From: Dipylidium caninum
Taxonomy: Eukaryota > Platyhelminthes > Cestoda > Cyclophyllidea > Dipylidiidae
Direction: 5' to 3'
Assembly (NCBI GenBank): GCA_017562135.1
Contig: QEYB01000448.1
Coordinates: forward strand, 1,054,001-1,118,000
DNA: 64,000 nucleotides
In this document: positions 24,869 to 35,380 of the stretch, one piece after another
How the letters are laid out: the number at the start of each line of letters is the position of its first letter
Numbering within the stretch: the first letter of the stretch is position 1
Translations under genes and position numbers: made by a program
Notes under the pieces: generated by a model
The model's input: only the letters and a program-made list of their open reading frames with translations
What the model was told of the DNA's origin: nothing
The model's database searches: none

Positions 24869-27074
24869 ATGGGTGAGTGTGTGTTTGAAATAGACGTCTC
24901 TTAGTAAGAGTAAAATTGTATTTTTTCCGCGAAAAGACACGTAGCATGTTTAGGAATTACTTACCTGGACAATATTACTATGGCTATTTCAGGCAAAAGA
25001 TCTAGATCACACTGTGAGTTGCCAATTAGGCGGTAATGAACTTGCGCAACTAACCGGTTTGTTTATCGCATTTCGTTTAGAAGTACATGTTGCAACAAAT
25101 TTGCTAATATTCCGTGGTGACTTTGCTGTGTAACATCTCACCTCAAACTCCACACATAACGCTTTGTTAATCACGCAGACAACACAGCGACCCCACTCCC
25201 GCTCCCGCTCCCGCCCCACAGATCCTCTGCACTCCCCATTCCTGACGCAAATCACACTTCTTGTCGCCCGAATCATCATTTTAGGCTGCAGTTGCCGTTC
25301 CTCGAGAAGTGATTGCTCCGGTGAGTCATCGCTGCCTCCATGTTCACCGCAACACTGCATTTGTGTCAGTTTGTCTATCAGTGCATGTCTGTGTGATGGT
25401 GCGTGTGTGTCTGAGGCGAATGCACAGGCACTTGCCGCAGTATCCGACCTCAGGGCCGCCAGACATGACGGTAGTCAATCCGAGCAGGTGGTGGCACTTG
25501 CAAATCCCTCGGCAAAAGAGGCAAGGGTGTCGACGAGGCATCGCATTGCGCCTGGACACACTAGCAACTAATATGGCTGGAGTTAAATTCAAAATCTTTC
25601 TAAATAAATTTTCAGATTACTCCAGAGAACGTGAGGTCGTGATGTCCTGTGCACGACCGGAATACTCGCGATGTAAGCACATTTCCTGCCAATAGTCTCC
25701 ACAGCCACCGCTGCTTTGCCCCGCCTCTCTGTGGACTGTCTCTATGTGAAGTCTACCTTCCACACCGCGAAGTTGCCTTGTTCCCCCCTTCACTCTCAGT
25801 TTCAATATCACTTTTTCTATTTACGACATTTCCGACTTTAACAACTTTCCTCTGCCGTTATCTATCAGTCTCTCTCATAGGTCCGACTGGACCGCCACAG
25901 CAAACGCGCATTCTGGCTCCTCCTAAGTTCTCCGTCTATCCCAGTAAGTCCATCTCACCACGTCTGCCCTCCTACTCGGACCAGGTGCACTCTGTTATTC
26001 CGCTTTCCTCCCACTCACGCGGCACCGTACGGCTTCATCCCATACGTCTGCACGCCTACACGCCTACACGCCTACACGCCTAAATACCTGCAGACCGACA
26101 TGACTGCGCGACTACACGCCCTCCAAGCCACTCTACAAGCATATAACTGAGGAAACCAACGTCCAGAACTCTCAGATTCCATGGCATTAGCTTAACACAC
26201 AGCAGTTGCTAGACCAGCGAATGCAGTAAGTCAACTGTGTGCAACTCTGGCCTCCTCGTGCACCATGGCGATCCCATCGTCTGAACCTCATGCCAGTCAC
26301 ACGTTTACGCCATTCACGAGAGTGAGCATGCAATTTGTGTGGACTCGACGATGAGGGACGACTTGTCACCCTCAAGGCTGATGCCACCTTGTGTTACGCC
26401 CATTGTCCACTCACAATGCAATATCGCCCATTTCAGGTGTCTTCTCGCCACGTATGGACATCGGCTTCTCCACACACCAATACGGTAAGTCGTCTGACAC
26501 CGGATTCCACACTTCCACGATTCCGCACTTCCCCCCCCCTCTACTCATCGCCGCCTGTCCACTTTACCGCCAACAGCAAACGCTCGATCGACGGAAAGCA
26601 ACATTCGCAACGTGGAAGTCAACGGCACCCGTAAGTCATCGCAACTCTCTCTCCCCCCCCTCTCTCCCTCCCTCTCTCTCTCTCCCTCCCTCTCTCTCTC
26701 CCCATCAATCTCCTCCGCGTCTTCGCACTCATCAGCATTCCCAATTTCTTCCCTTACAGGTGCCTTCTACAACTATCCATGTAAGATGCTTTCCACCCTC
26801 CACCCTCCACCCTGCCTCCTACTCTCCTACTCGCCTACTCGCCTACTCGCCTACTCGCCTACCCTCGTAACCCCAAGCCCTCCCCTACCTGCGTGCTCGC
26901 TCCACCGACTCACCAGATCACACTGCGTGCCTCCTAATGCACTGTCTCACAATCTTGCCTCATCACCATCTGATAAACATTCGCCTGCTCCTTCTGCGCC
27001 TAGATGATGACTACAGGGGAAGGCCACCGGTGAGACGCTTTGATGAGAATGGACGAGAAATTGGTATCTACTGA
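24869..27074 (+). CDS. Micro-exon gene B, copy B1 (140 aa)
   Basis: The predicted coding exons are 24869-24872, 24993-25013, 25285-25320, 25616-25672, 25881-25943, 26203-26225, 26297-26321, 26437-26484, 26578-26631, 26760-26780 and 27004-27074. They total 423 nt, so the frame closes exactly. Exon 1 is only ATG+G before gtgagt, and nearly every junction splits codons at phase 1. The protein starts MGKRSRSHCCSCRSS, runs through RPEYSRCPTGPP, SVFSPRMDIGFSTHQY and RAFYNYP, and ends RRFDENGREIGIY. It is rich in Arg, Ser, Pro and Tyr, with no signal peptide or membrane segment visible. Copy B4 differs in exon 4 by three mild changes (R/G, V/L, S/T), and silent changes there fit this frame. An extra 30-nt exon at 25441-25470 is possible but poorly conserved. 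The architecture resembles flatworm micro-exon genes. The function is unknown. Confidence 0.7.
26640..26870. repeat. Pyrimidine and (CTACTCGC)n tracts in gene B introns
   Basis: A (CT/CCCT)n run at 26,640-26,702 sits in the intron before the 21-nt exon. A ctactcgc octanucleotide array at about 26,820-26,866 sits in the last intron. Copy numbers differ between B1, B2, B3 and B4. Confidence 0.85.
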
Positions 27075-27233
27075 TTGGCTTCCCTCCGGTCCGCCTACGC
27101 CTACGCCTACTCCTCCTCCTCCTCCTCCTCCTCCCCCTCCCAGTTCTCACCGTTCTCCTCGTTCTCCCCTTTGTCTTCCACGGAAATGATTTCCTCGACA
27201 ACTCTGTCTCGTCCACCTCTGTCATCCTCCCGA

Positions 27234-27239
27234 AATAAA
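27234..27239 (+). terminator. Polyadenylation signal of gene B1
   Basis: AATAAA lies 160 nt after the predicted stop and is kept at the same offset in copies B2 (35,217-35,222, minus) and B4 (60,345-60,350). Confidence 0.6.
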
Positions 27240-27339
27240 GTGATCTGCCACCCGAGCATGCCCTTCCTCCTAACACTCAAGACTTTGCTCTCTCCACTAC
27301 TCGGCAACTGGGTCAGATAACGGTGGTGTCCACCTCCGT

Positions 27340-27865
27340 CCTTCATCCTCCCCTCCCCTCCCCTCCCCTCGCCTCCCCTCCCGCTCCCCCACTCCCCTCT
27401 TCACACTCCACACCACTCCACTCTACCCCACTCTACATCACCCGCCCCGCCCGCCCGCCGCCCGCCCGCCCGCTCGCCCCTCCCTTGCCCTCCTCCTCCC
27501 TAACTGCCTCACTGACACGCCATCAACAACTGCGTGACTGTCTCACATCATTCGTCTCCTGTCTCCATCTTGTCCATGTGCACCAGCATTCATCAACTGG
27601 CAGATCACAGCCCACATCCTTAACGTAGGTGGCACCGAGGGTCGATTTATCGCCATGCAGCCATGTTGAGGCTGCCATGTGACACGAGTTGTCCAATAGC
27701 AGCGCCAGCACTGCTGCAGCGAAAGTCCGCCCTCACTCAACTGTCTCTCCTCCCCAACCCCGTGATCCCCAACCCCACCCGCACCCGCACCCGCACCCGC
27801 ACCCGAACCCGAACCCGTCCCCAGCTCCAGCCCCAGCCCCAGCCCCACCCTCCCCAATCTCCCGT
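27340..27865. repeat. C-rich simple repeats downstream of gene B1
   Basis: This interval holds (CTCCC)n at about 27,347-27,385, (GCCC)n at about 27,445-27,482, and (ACCCGC)n grading into (CCAGCC)n at about 27,774-27,850. All are C-rich on the plus strand and lie between the convergent genes B1 and A'. Counterparts sit at the same place in the other three B-A junctions, with different lengths. Confidence 0.85.
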
Positions 27866-28006
27866 GAAGATGAGGTAGAAGACGAAAGTGGTGGCATGTT
27901 TAGTTAAGTTGAGTAATGAGGAATGAGAATCGTCTTGTCGATGCACATTTCTGTGAAAGCGTCAATTTTAGGTCGTATCTTACGGAGGATTGGTAGTGAG
28001 CAGGCA

Positions 28007-29974
28007 TTATGGCGGTGGAAGTGGTGGAGCCGGTGGAATAGGCTCATTGGGACGGAGTACGGCGTTGTTGTCAAATGGGGGAAGGTCGCGTGCAACGTCA
28101 TACCGTCTATTTACGTCCGGTCGCATGTCATCTACAGTTCAAGTGTTTAAAAACAGCTCGCATCGATGATCGTTTAAGTTTAAAGAAGAAAAAAGGAAAT
28201 TCGATATAGCCATTCTCTGAGATGGATGAAATATTTCTAATAAAAATAGGAGAAGTTGGCAAGCCTGGAAAACATATGTGCACAAATTCGGGGAAAAATG
28301 ACAAGTCGCGGACAACAGGCATTTTCTGAAAAGGCATTTCTGAGTTCCAAATAGCAGTTTATAAGAAAAAAGGATATATAATCGGGCACGTGATTGTCTG
28401 AGTTGGGCTATTTCGAGAAAGAGAATTCTGGATAGACAGTCTGATTGATGGGGCGATAAGGTGAAATGCAAATAACGCCCATGGAAGAAGAAATCGCAAA
28501 TGCGGTCGTCAACCCAGACTCGCAGTCCACAGACCCAGCGGCCCACCCACCAAATCCACTACATAACACTAAACTACACTGCAACCTGTCTCAGCTCCAA
28601 CTACGCACGCTGCACTCGGGAAAGGGGGTTGGAGACCTTCACCACACCGTCGTGCAGCAGACATGCAAACTGGCTCATCGCAAGCTCTCTACAACTCACC
28701 CGGATAAGGACGAGGTGGCCTAAAAAGACGGAAACACAGTGTTAAGGCAGTCAGCACAGTGGACAAGCAACCCACGCCTCTGTCCGTGTGTGAGCTGGCG
28801 TGGAGAGGCATGAAACCGAGTCGAGTGAGGAGGCAACGTGAGCCAGTCGAGAGGAGTGAGAGGTGCGTGAGGAGACGGGGCAGATGACTTCCCATGTGGG
28901 AGGAAAATGCCTCCCCCCCCCTTCCCCTGGAACACACAAACCACAACACACAACACACAACTCACCAGTACGAGGGGTAGGGAACTAGGGTGTGGAAATA
29001 AACACCTCCTCTCTTACACATCCTCCAATGTGGCAATGCTTCGGACAGGCAGCAAAGCGCTCCACACACCTCGCACTGAGGCGTGTTTGAGAGCGCGTTG
29101 GGCGTCACTTACCGTAGTAGACGACGGTGCTAAATGCGACAAAAAGCAGTGCCTCAGATGGGCATGAGAGGCGGGTGGGCAAGGTGGCTTCGCACCAGCT
29201 CTTTACTTGCAGCCATTTGCACAGGTGTCGGGAGGGGTGTGTTTCAGGGGCTTGCAAGGAAGACTGAACGAGGGGCACAAAAAGAGGTGGCGTGGAGTGG
29301 AGTGAAGTGGAGTGGAATGGAGAGGAGAGGAGAGGAAGGGAGGGCGAGGTGAAGGGTGAATGTTAAGGCAGTGGAGAATGGAGGACTCACGAAGGGCAAC
29401 ACCGGCACCACATATTTCGGGGTGGGCAATCTGAAAGAGATGCGCAGACAATTGGTGCACACTTCAGAGAAAAACACTCGTGTGGCATTTCATGTGCACA
29501 CCAACTCTTCCTCCTTCTCCTTCTCCTTCTCCTTCTCCTTCTACTCCTCCTCCTCGTCGTCGTCCTCCTCGTCCTCGTCCTCCTCCTCCTCCTCCACACT
29601 CTCTCTTTCCCCACACCGCTCTACATCCCTCCCTCCTCTCCCTCCATCAGAACTCCCCTCATGTCAGGAGTTCTCTGTCTACTCCCAATATGCCACGACT
29701 TTTGAATTGTTGGCGGTGCCACAAGGGAAGGCTCTGCAGACGACGAGTGAACTGTCAGTGTGGGTAGGCGGAGCGAGGAATGAGGAATGAGGAATGAGGA
29801 ATGAGGAACGAGGAACGAGGAGCGAGGCGCAGAGCAGAGGTGGAGAGTTGTGGTGGAGAGTTGAGGTGGAGAGTAGAGACGGAGGAGAGTGAGACGGGGA
29901 CGGCGACGGGGACGGGGATGGAGACGGGGATGGGGACGGGGATGGGGACGGGGATGGGGAGGCAACTCACACAT
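28007..29974 (-). CDS. Micro-exon gene A' (74 aa)
   Basis: The predicted exons, read leftwards, are 29974-29971, 29430-29391, 29129-29113, 28984-28966, 28719-28700 and 28131-28007 (4, 40, 17, 19, 20, 125 nt). They sum to 225 nt with the frame intact. Every intron has GT-AG ends, mostly gtgagt/gtaagt donors. The protein begins MYCPPRNMWCRCCPS, continues YPSYWPPRPYP and ends NEPIPPAPPLPPP. It is small, rich in Pro, Cys and Tyr, and lacks a signal peptide. The exon lengths equal those of gene A exactly, although the sequences differ widely, which strongly supports the model. The gene is divergent from A and convergent with B1. The last intron (28,132-28,699) is largely unique sequence. I do not recognise the protein family. 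Confidence 0.72.
29505..29965. repeat. Simple repeats in the first intron of gene A'
   Basis: The intron holds (CTTCTC)n at about 29,512-29,545, (TCC/TCG)n at 29,550-29,595, (GAATGAG)n at about 29,785-29,815 and (GACGGGGATGG)n at about 29,895-29,960. The same series recurs at 44,850-45,300 with fewer bases. Confidence 0.85.
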
Positions 29975-30008
29975 GTTGGAGGTGGTAGCGTGTGCAGATG
30001 AATGAAGT
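29971..30008 (-). other. Start exon of gene A' with its 5' UTR
   Basis: The acceptor cacctctgcacag (minus strand) precedes a 38-nt exon that ends ATGT before gtgagt. Only the last four bases are coding in my model. The acceptor could take an upstream UTR exon or a trans-spliced leader. Confidence 0.45.
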
Positions 30009-30062
30009 CTGTGCAGAGGTGAGGGGAGCAGAAGAGAGGAGAGAAGGAGATTTGGCACTCAC

Positions 30063-30145
30063 GACTCCTGATTGGCTCGTTGTCAAGCGATGTTGCCACA
30101 CGTGATGCATCAGTGCTTCAAATCAGCCTCCACCCAAGTCGATTT
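30063..30145 (-). other. Candidate 83-nt 5' UTR exon of gene A'
   Basis: It is bounded on the minus strand by a pyrimidine-rich acceptor (ctactctttcgcag) and the donor gtgagtgcc. Gene A has a homologous 83-nt segment at about 32,582-32,664, but the donor there is gccaga. The sequence GWRLIEA can be read in part, yet the frame breaks in this copy, so untranslated sequence is likelier than coding. Confidence 0.4.
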
Positions 30146-32710
30146 CTGCGAAAGAGTAGGAGGAGGAGGAGGAGGAGGAGGACGAGGAGGACGAGGAGGA
30201 CGAGTGTAAGCCCATTGACCAAATGCTGCCCTGGACGACATCGTGCATATGTGCACTTCATCCTAATAGTGCTCCTCTTCCTCTTCTTCCTCCTCCTCCT
30301 CCTCCTCCTCCTCCTCCTCCTCCTTCTCCTCCCTCTTCTCCCCTTCCTCTTCCTCCTCATCCTCCCCCCCTTTGGTGGGGTCAAACGATCGCCGAGTAAC
30401 ACCTCGTGTGAGTAGACACACAACGCTTGTCTGACGACTGTGCTCACAGTGCCCAATCTCACGAACGTTTAATGTCCCAACCTCCTGCTCGGTTAGTCGC
30501 AATTTCTCCTGACAAAACAAGCTTTGCCCACCGTCACACATACACACCTACCTGACAAAAAGGACGCGGTGGGGTAGTTAAACGCGATTTCGTCCTGTCA
30601 CAACATCCCACTGACTGAGCAGCGGACGGGGGCACGTGAAGCATGGAGGGCGCCTTACACAGAGAAGCGTGGGTACACAACAACACTTCCTCCTCAATGC
30701 GACAATCTCGTCGTCTTGCATGTCTCCTCACTACTCCTCACGGTTCGCCATTGCAGACTACTGAGAAAGGCCTCCTCACTGATGGTAATTCACGTTGCGA
30801 AGTGCAGCACAGACGAGCGAGGCAGAGGGTGGATGGAGAAGGCCATTTCCACCACTCGACACCGCATCCACACACACGCCACACCACCGACATGAGACAA
30901 CCAGCGTAGCATGGAGGTCTTCTGCGCCGACATGTTCGAGGACTGCATCGAATCATGTTGAGGGGCGACTGGACCGAGTTAGAGGGCTGTCCCAATGGGG
31001 CTGCACGGTGGCACTGAACTCACGCATTTCGTGCAGTCGTGTCTGGACGAGTATGTATGTGTGAGCACCGGCGACTGGTGGTTTACTTAGTGGAGCAGGA
31101 GCCACCACTTAGAGGCAGGACATTTCTCACCTCGACCGACTGAGGTGATGGCAGTGATGAGATGGAGTGTCTTTGTGGGATCGCCTTTCCCACCTCTGAA
31201 TTGCACGGAGGCAGAGACGGGGTAGATGACAGTTCACAAGAAGGCTGAGTATCCATCGAGGGGGAGAGAAGTGAACGAAAAGCAGTTTGGAAGAAGCTCT
31301 GGATGGCAGTGAGGGCTGCCATGGCGAAGCAGTGTGTATGGTGGAGAGAGAGAGAGAGAAAAGTCGGATGTTGTGTGTGGTGTGTTGGAAGTGAGGTGTG
31401 TGATCACGGGGGTGCTGGGGTGACACATACTTTCCCCCTCTCGCCTCCACTTCTCCTGCTCCTTTCGTTCTTGCGTCACCTTCTCCTCCCACCATCAACA
31501 ATGAGGAAATGAGGTGACTAATAAAAGGTCTGCTGCCAATCATGCCTTGTCAATCAGCGTTGGTTACAGACATCCTTGTTTATTTGTAGAATTTCCTTTT
31601 ATGTAATAACCCATTACTGGTGTGCGTAAGCCGAGATTGCGCCTCCCCCTCCTTCGTCTCATACCGACGTGCGGTGCACGCAATGTTTCTCGCAGCTTCT
31701 CTCCTTTGTAAATCCATTTCGCCATCTCCTTTCGGCTAAGTTCCAAATGGCTTTAGTTCTCCTTCACGCCAATTTTCTTAAATGGTGGATGTTGATACCT
31801 TTTAACCACGCCGCCTATCGCCTTACTTTAATTGTTTTGAGTTGGAAACGCACTCATTGTTTAACCTGCTTATTATTTAGCTATCTAAACTTGGGATCAA
31901 AGTGGCCAATGCTCAGAGGGGAAACACCTTTTCCGAGTATTTCCCACAATCAAGTTGGATCCATGAATCCCTTTAATGGAGACCCCCTTGAGTGTTAGAA
32001 TTTAGGGATTTTGTGCAATGGTTCGTGTGATTTTGTTTGCGCAATTATTCTAGTCTTGCCTCGTAATGATGCCTTCAAGCGACCTTCCTTGAAAAACGTT
32101 CGACATCGTGCTGAGCTCCTCGCGCCCGACTGCGGGCGACGAAGTTCATTTACCATCGAAATTTGAAGTGTTGACTTTAAGTGTGGCACACCTTCGTGTC
32201 CCACCGGTAGCACACGATTTTATTTGGACACTGACCGTGGCATCACCGGTATTCCGTAGACTCCCGCTATGTCCTATTGGACGGAAAGTCAAATTTCAAA
32301 ATTCCCATCCGTGTTCGTGCAAATTATGTCCAGATAACTGGTAAAAAACTCAAAATAAGTGGTAGATAGCGTGTTCCCCTTATAAACGAGGATGTTGTCC
32401 CTAAATCCTTGATATAACGTGCGGGGAAGACGCATTATAACAAGATTTAGGTTTAATAGCGAATGCTCAACTTTACTATTTTGAAGTAACTTATTGCATC
32501 AGCGCGTGTGGATCTTGTGAACAAGAACACTCTGCCGATAGCGTTTACACAGCTCGCCACCACTTCTCGGCCCTGTCGGTAGAAGTCGACTTCGGTTGGA
32601 GGCTGATCGAAGCACCAACGCATCGCGTGTGGCACCATTGCTCGACATGGAGCCAATCAGGGGTCGCCAGAGCCTAACTTCTTCTCATCTCTTCTCCGCA
32701 CCTCTGCAAG
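30146..32710. other. Spacer between divergent genes A' and A
   Basis: This intergenic spacer holds (AGG)n at about 30,160-30,206, (TCC)n at about 30,280-30,330 and (GA)n near 31,341-31,360. It also contains scattered splice-like sites that I cannot assemble into coding exons. Upstream UTR exons or promoters of A' and A probably lie here. It repeats at 45,490-48,060, and in part (from 31,558 on) as the end of the window in inverted orientation. Confidence 0.5.
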
Positions 32711-32745
32711 GACCTCATTCATCTGCACACGCTACCACCACCAAC

Positions 32746-34480
32746 ATGAGTGAGTCCTCTTCCCCATCCCGTTCCCCTCCGCCTCCACCTTCCACCTCCC
32801 GCCCACCCTCCCAATGCACTCTTCTCAAGAGCCTTCTCATGTCTCGCCTCTACATCTGAAAGGTCGAGGCGTAAGACAAGCACGCAGAGTACAACTGACT
32901 TCTGAGCAGCAGTGTTTAGGTCGTAAAGAGGTGCTTTGAAATTTTGATGGGTCCGATCAACTTCCTACCGCCTCTTTTCCTCCGGTTCGTTCCCCTCATT
33001 GCGCATGACTCGGGCTCGAGGAGGGGGGAGCGAGGGGGGGGGGCACAGCACCAACTTCGCCCCATTTCTTCGTGGATCTTTGTCCTCCATCTTGCCTGCA
33101 ACAACCTCAGCGCCCGCGCGAGGCATTCGACCTGGCGCTGGCGGAAGTGTCCTTGTGCACGCCGGTGTGGGTGGGCGGAGGGAATACACACTAACTGGGT
33201 TCATCCACGAGTACTCAAGTCTGCGTGGTGAATCGTTTCAATTACCGCAATTTACAGATTGTAGACCTCGTAGAATGGTGGGTTCGCACTTCCCCTTGTA
33301 AGTATTTTATCTCAGTGCAAATTAAATGACTTTGGCTCACCTCTCATTATTTTATAATTTACCTACTTCTGGTCCTCTGTCGCTTCTCTCCTTAAACTAT
33401 AGGTCCAACTACTGCGCTGGTGAGTGAATTTTTCTCGTCCACACGCAACATCACTCTCAACAGGATGAAGTATCCTCTTTCCTCACACACTTCTTCCCAG
33501 ATCTCTCCTCAAAATTCCATTTTTTCAGGTTGTTATTCACCATACAGGTTAGCGATAGGCTTCACTTAAGTACACTTTCAAAGTAATAAAAACACCTGGC
33601 CGAAACGGGGATCGAGACAGATTGTAATAATATATTTTATTGCCTAGACCACCTCGTAACTATCCTGGTAAGTCTTCTCTACATTGTTCCGCTTTTAACC
33701 ACATTAATCCCCTCATTTTGTGCTGTACTTGAGGGCATAAAAGTGGTAAAGTGAGTCAAAGGATGGATATTCCATTTTTCCCACTAATAAACTGGTGTGA
33801 ATTGCCGTGGACTGTGGGAGAGGCCATAATTGTTGCTGCACGTGGTGAGTGCAAATTCTCCCTGCCTGGACCTCTGCCCTCTGCTACGGGGGAAATCTTA
33901 AGGCAGTGGCAGAATGACAGCATTCCTCATCTGCAATCTTCTAGGAGTGTATCTCCCGAGACTCTCATAGTGTGAACTTCGTCGGTATTGGCATAGGTCG
34001 TCTAAACGAAGATATACATGCCTCTTTCACCTTAAACAGTAACAAATTTAAGGTAAACCTGAAAGAAGAAGAGCACGGATGCATGAGAGCCAAGTGGGAG
34101 AAGGAGATACAAAAAATCCGTCTACCATTAGCTGACAAATAGAAATGGCTTTATGAGGGAGTTCAAATATATTTGACTGCATTCACAAACAGAGGGTTAA
34201 GCTAAAAATTATGGGAATAGGAGTGCTGAAAGAGGAAAATTAAAAAAATGACATGCTCAAATGTACAGTTGTCGATGGAACACCGTAAGTGTTGAGAGGT
34301 GAACTAAACACTTCGCAACGTCGAAAAGCCAATATGTCTGCTTTTAACATTTCAGATGTAAAGCCTCCGGATGACTCTCCGTACTATGCGGTTGCGGAGG
34401 ACATGCCTCCGCTTTATAACAACACCGTTCTCCGTCCAAATGAGTACATTCCACCGGCTCCGCCACTTCCACCGCCATAA
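32746..34480 (+). CDS. Micro-exon gene A (74 aa)
   Basis: The predicted exons are 32746-32749, 33258-33297, 33403-33419, 33529-33547, 33648-33667 and 34356-34480 (4, 40, 17, 19, 20, 125 nt), 225 nt in total and in frame. Start exon: ATGA then gtgagt. The protein begins MNCRPRRMVGSHFP, continues CYSPYRPPRNYP and ends NEYIPPAPPLPPP. It has one PPxY motif (PPLY), the type bound by WW domains, which A' lacks. Pairs 40+17 and 19+20 each restore phase 1. Copies A3 (48.1-49.8 kb) and A4 (61.1-62.8 kb) share the sequence, and A4 is intact. No signal peptide or membrane helix is seen. Three further exon-like pieces before the last exon could be cassettes. The function is unknown. Confidence 0.72.
33823..34284 (+). 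other. Possible cassette micro-exons of gene A
   Basis: Three exon-like segments lie in the last intron: 33823-33844 (22 nt), 33945-33969 (25 nt) and 34269-34284 (16 nt). Together they are 63 nt and would add 21 residues in frame (GHNCCCTW, then SVSPETLI, then LSMEH). The first has a poor acceptor and the second a weak donor (gtgtga). The third has good sites. Inclusion is optional at best. Confidence 0.25.
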
Positions 34481-35216
34481 TGTCGGCTCATCACCATTTA
34501 AAATTGACGCTTTCACAGAAATGTGCATCGACAAGACGATTCTCTTTCCTCATTACTCAACTTAACTAAACATACCACCACCTTCGTCTTCTACCTCATC
34601 TTCACGGGAGATTGGGGAGGGTGGGGCTGGGGCTGGAGCTGGGGACGGGTTCGGGTTCGGGTGCGGGTGCGGGTGCGGGTGGGGTTGGGGATCACGGGGT
34701 TGGGGAGGAGAGACAGTTGAGTGAGGGCGGACTTTCGCTGCAGCAGTGCTGGCGCTGCTATTGGACAACTCGTGTCACATGGCAGCCTCAACATGGCTGC
34801 ATGGCGATAAATCGACCCTCGGTGCCACCTACGTTAAGGGATGTGGGCTGTGATCTGCCAGTTGATGAATGCTGGTGCACATGGACAGATGACAGGAGAC
34901 GAATGATGTGAGACAGTCACGCAGTTGTTGATGGCGTGTCAGTGAGGCAGTTAGGGAGGAGGAGGGCAAGGGAGGGGCGAGCGGGCGGGCGGGCGGGCGG
35001 GCGGGCGGGGCGGGTGATGTAGAGTGGGGTAGAGTGGAGTGGTGTGGAGTGTGAAGAGGGGAGTGGGGGAGCGAGGAGGGGAGGCGAGGGGAGGGGAGGG
35101 GAGGGGAGGATGAAGGACGGAGGTGGACACCACCGTTATCTGACCCAGTTGCCGAGTAGTGGAGAGAGCAAAGTCTTGAGTGTTAGGAGGAAGGGCATGC
35201 TCGGGTGGCAGATCAC

Positions 35217-35222
35217 TTTATT
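35217..35222 (-). terminator. Polyadenylation signal of the B2 copy
   Basis: AATAAA on the minus strand, at the same offset from the stop as in B1. Confidence 0.5.
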
Positions 35223-35380
35223 TCGGGAGGATGACAGAGGTGGACGAGACAGAGTTGTCGAGGAAATCATTTCCGTGGAAGACAAAGGGGAGAACGAGGA
35301 GAACGGTGAGAACTGGGAGGGGGGGAGGAGGAGGAGGAGGAGGAGTAGGCGTAGGCGTAGGCGGACCGGAGGGAAGCCAA

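Larger units (their letters stand above)
20838..27970 (+). repeat. Large direct duplication, copy 1 (unit X + gene B)
   Basis: This block matches 53,939-61,056 in the same orientation. Similarity starts abruptly at about 20,838 / 53,939 inside mariner M7 and ends near 27,970 / 61,056, where two different A-type terminal exons begin. Identity is uneven: unit X differs at many sites, 24.28-25.0 kb is almost identical apart from one patch, 25.42-25.76 kb is diverged, and the rest is almost identical. Confidence 0.9.

Noticed and set aside
25441..25470. A 30-nt exon-like segment in gene B between exons 3 and 4
   Set aside because: It has AG before and gtagtc after and fits phase 1, but changes between copies alter most residues in that frame and the donor is weak.
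26340..27000. Long Ser/Pro-rich frames (100-200 codons) across the gene B region and its copies
   Set aside because: They run through introns with good splice sites and simple repeats, and change length between copies. They are shadows of low-complexity DNA.
27610..27625. A 14/15-nt exon-like segment (cccacatcc(c)ttaac) after gene B, before gtaggt
   Set aside because: In phase 1 it gives a stop, its length varies between copies, and gene B already ends with a stop and AATAAA upstream.
27774..27815. (ACCCGC)n array as a telomere-like repeat
   Set aside because: The unit does not match TTAGGG-type telomere repeats, and the array is short and internal to a gene-gene junction.
29600..30460. Arg- or Pro-rich frames in TCC/AGG tracts
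   Set aside because: They are translations of microsatellites and shift with every repeat-length change.
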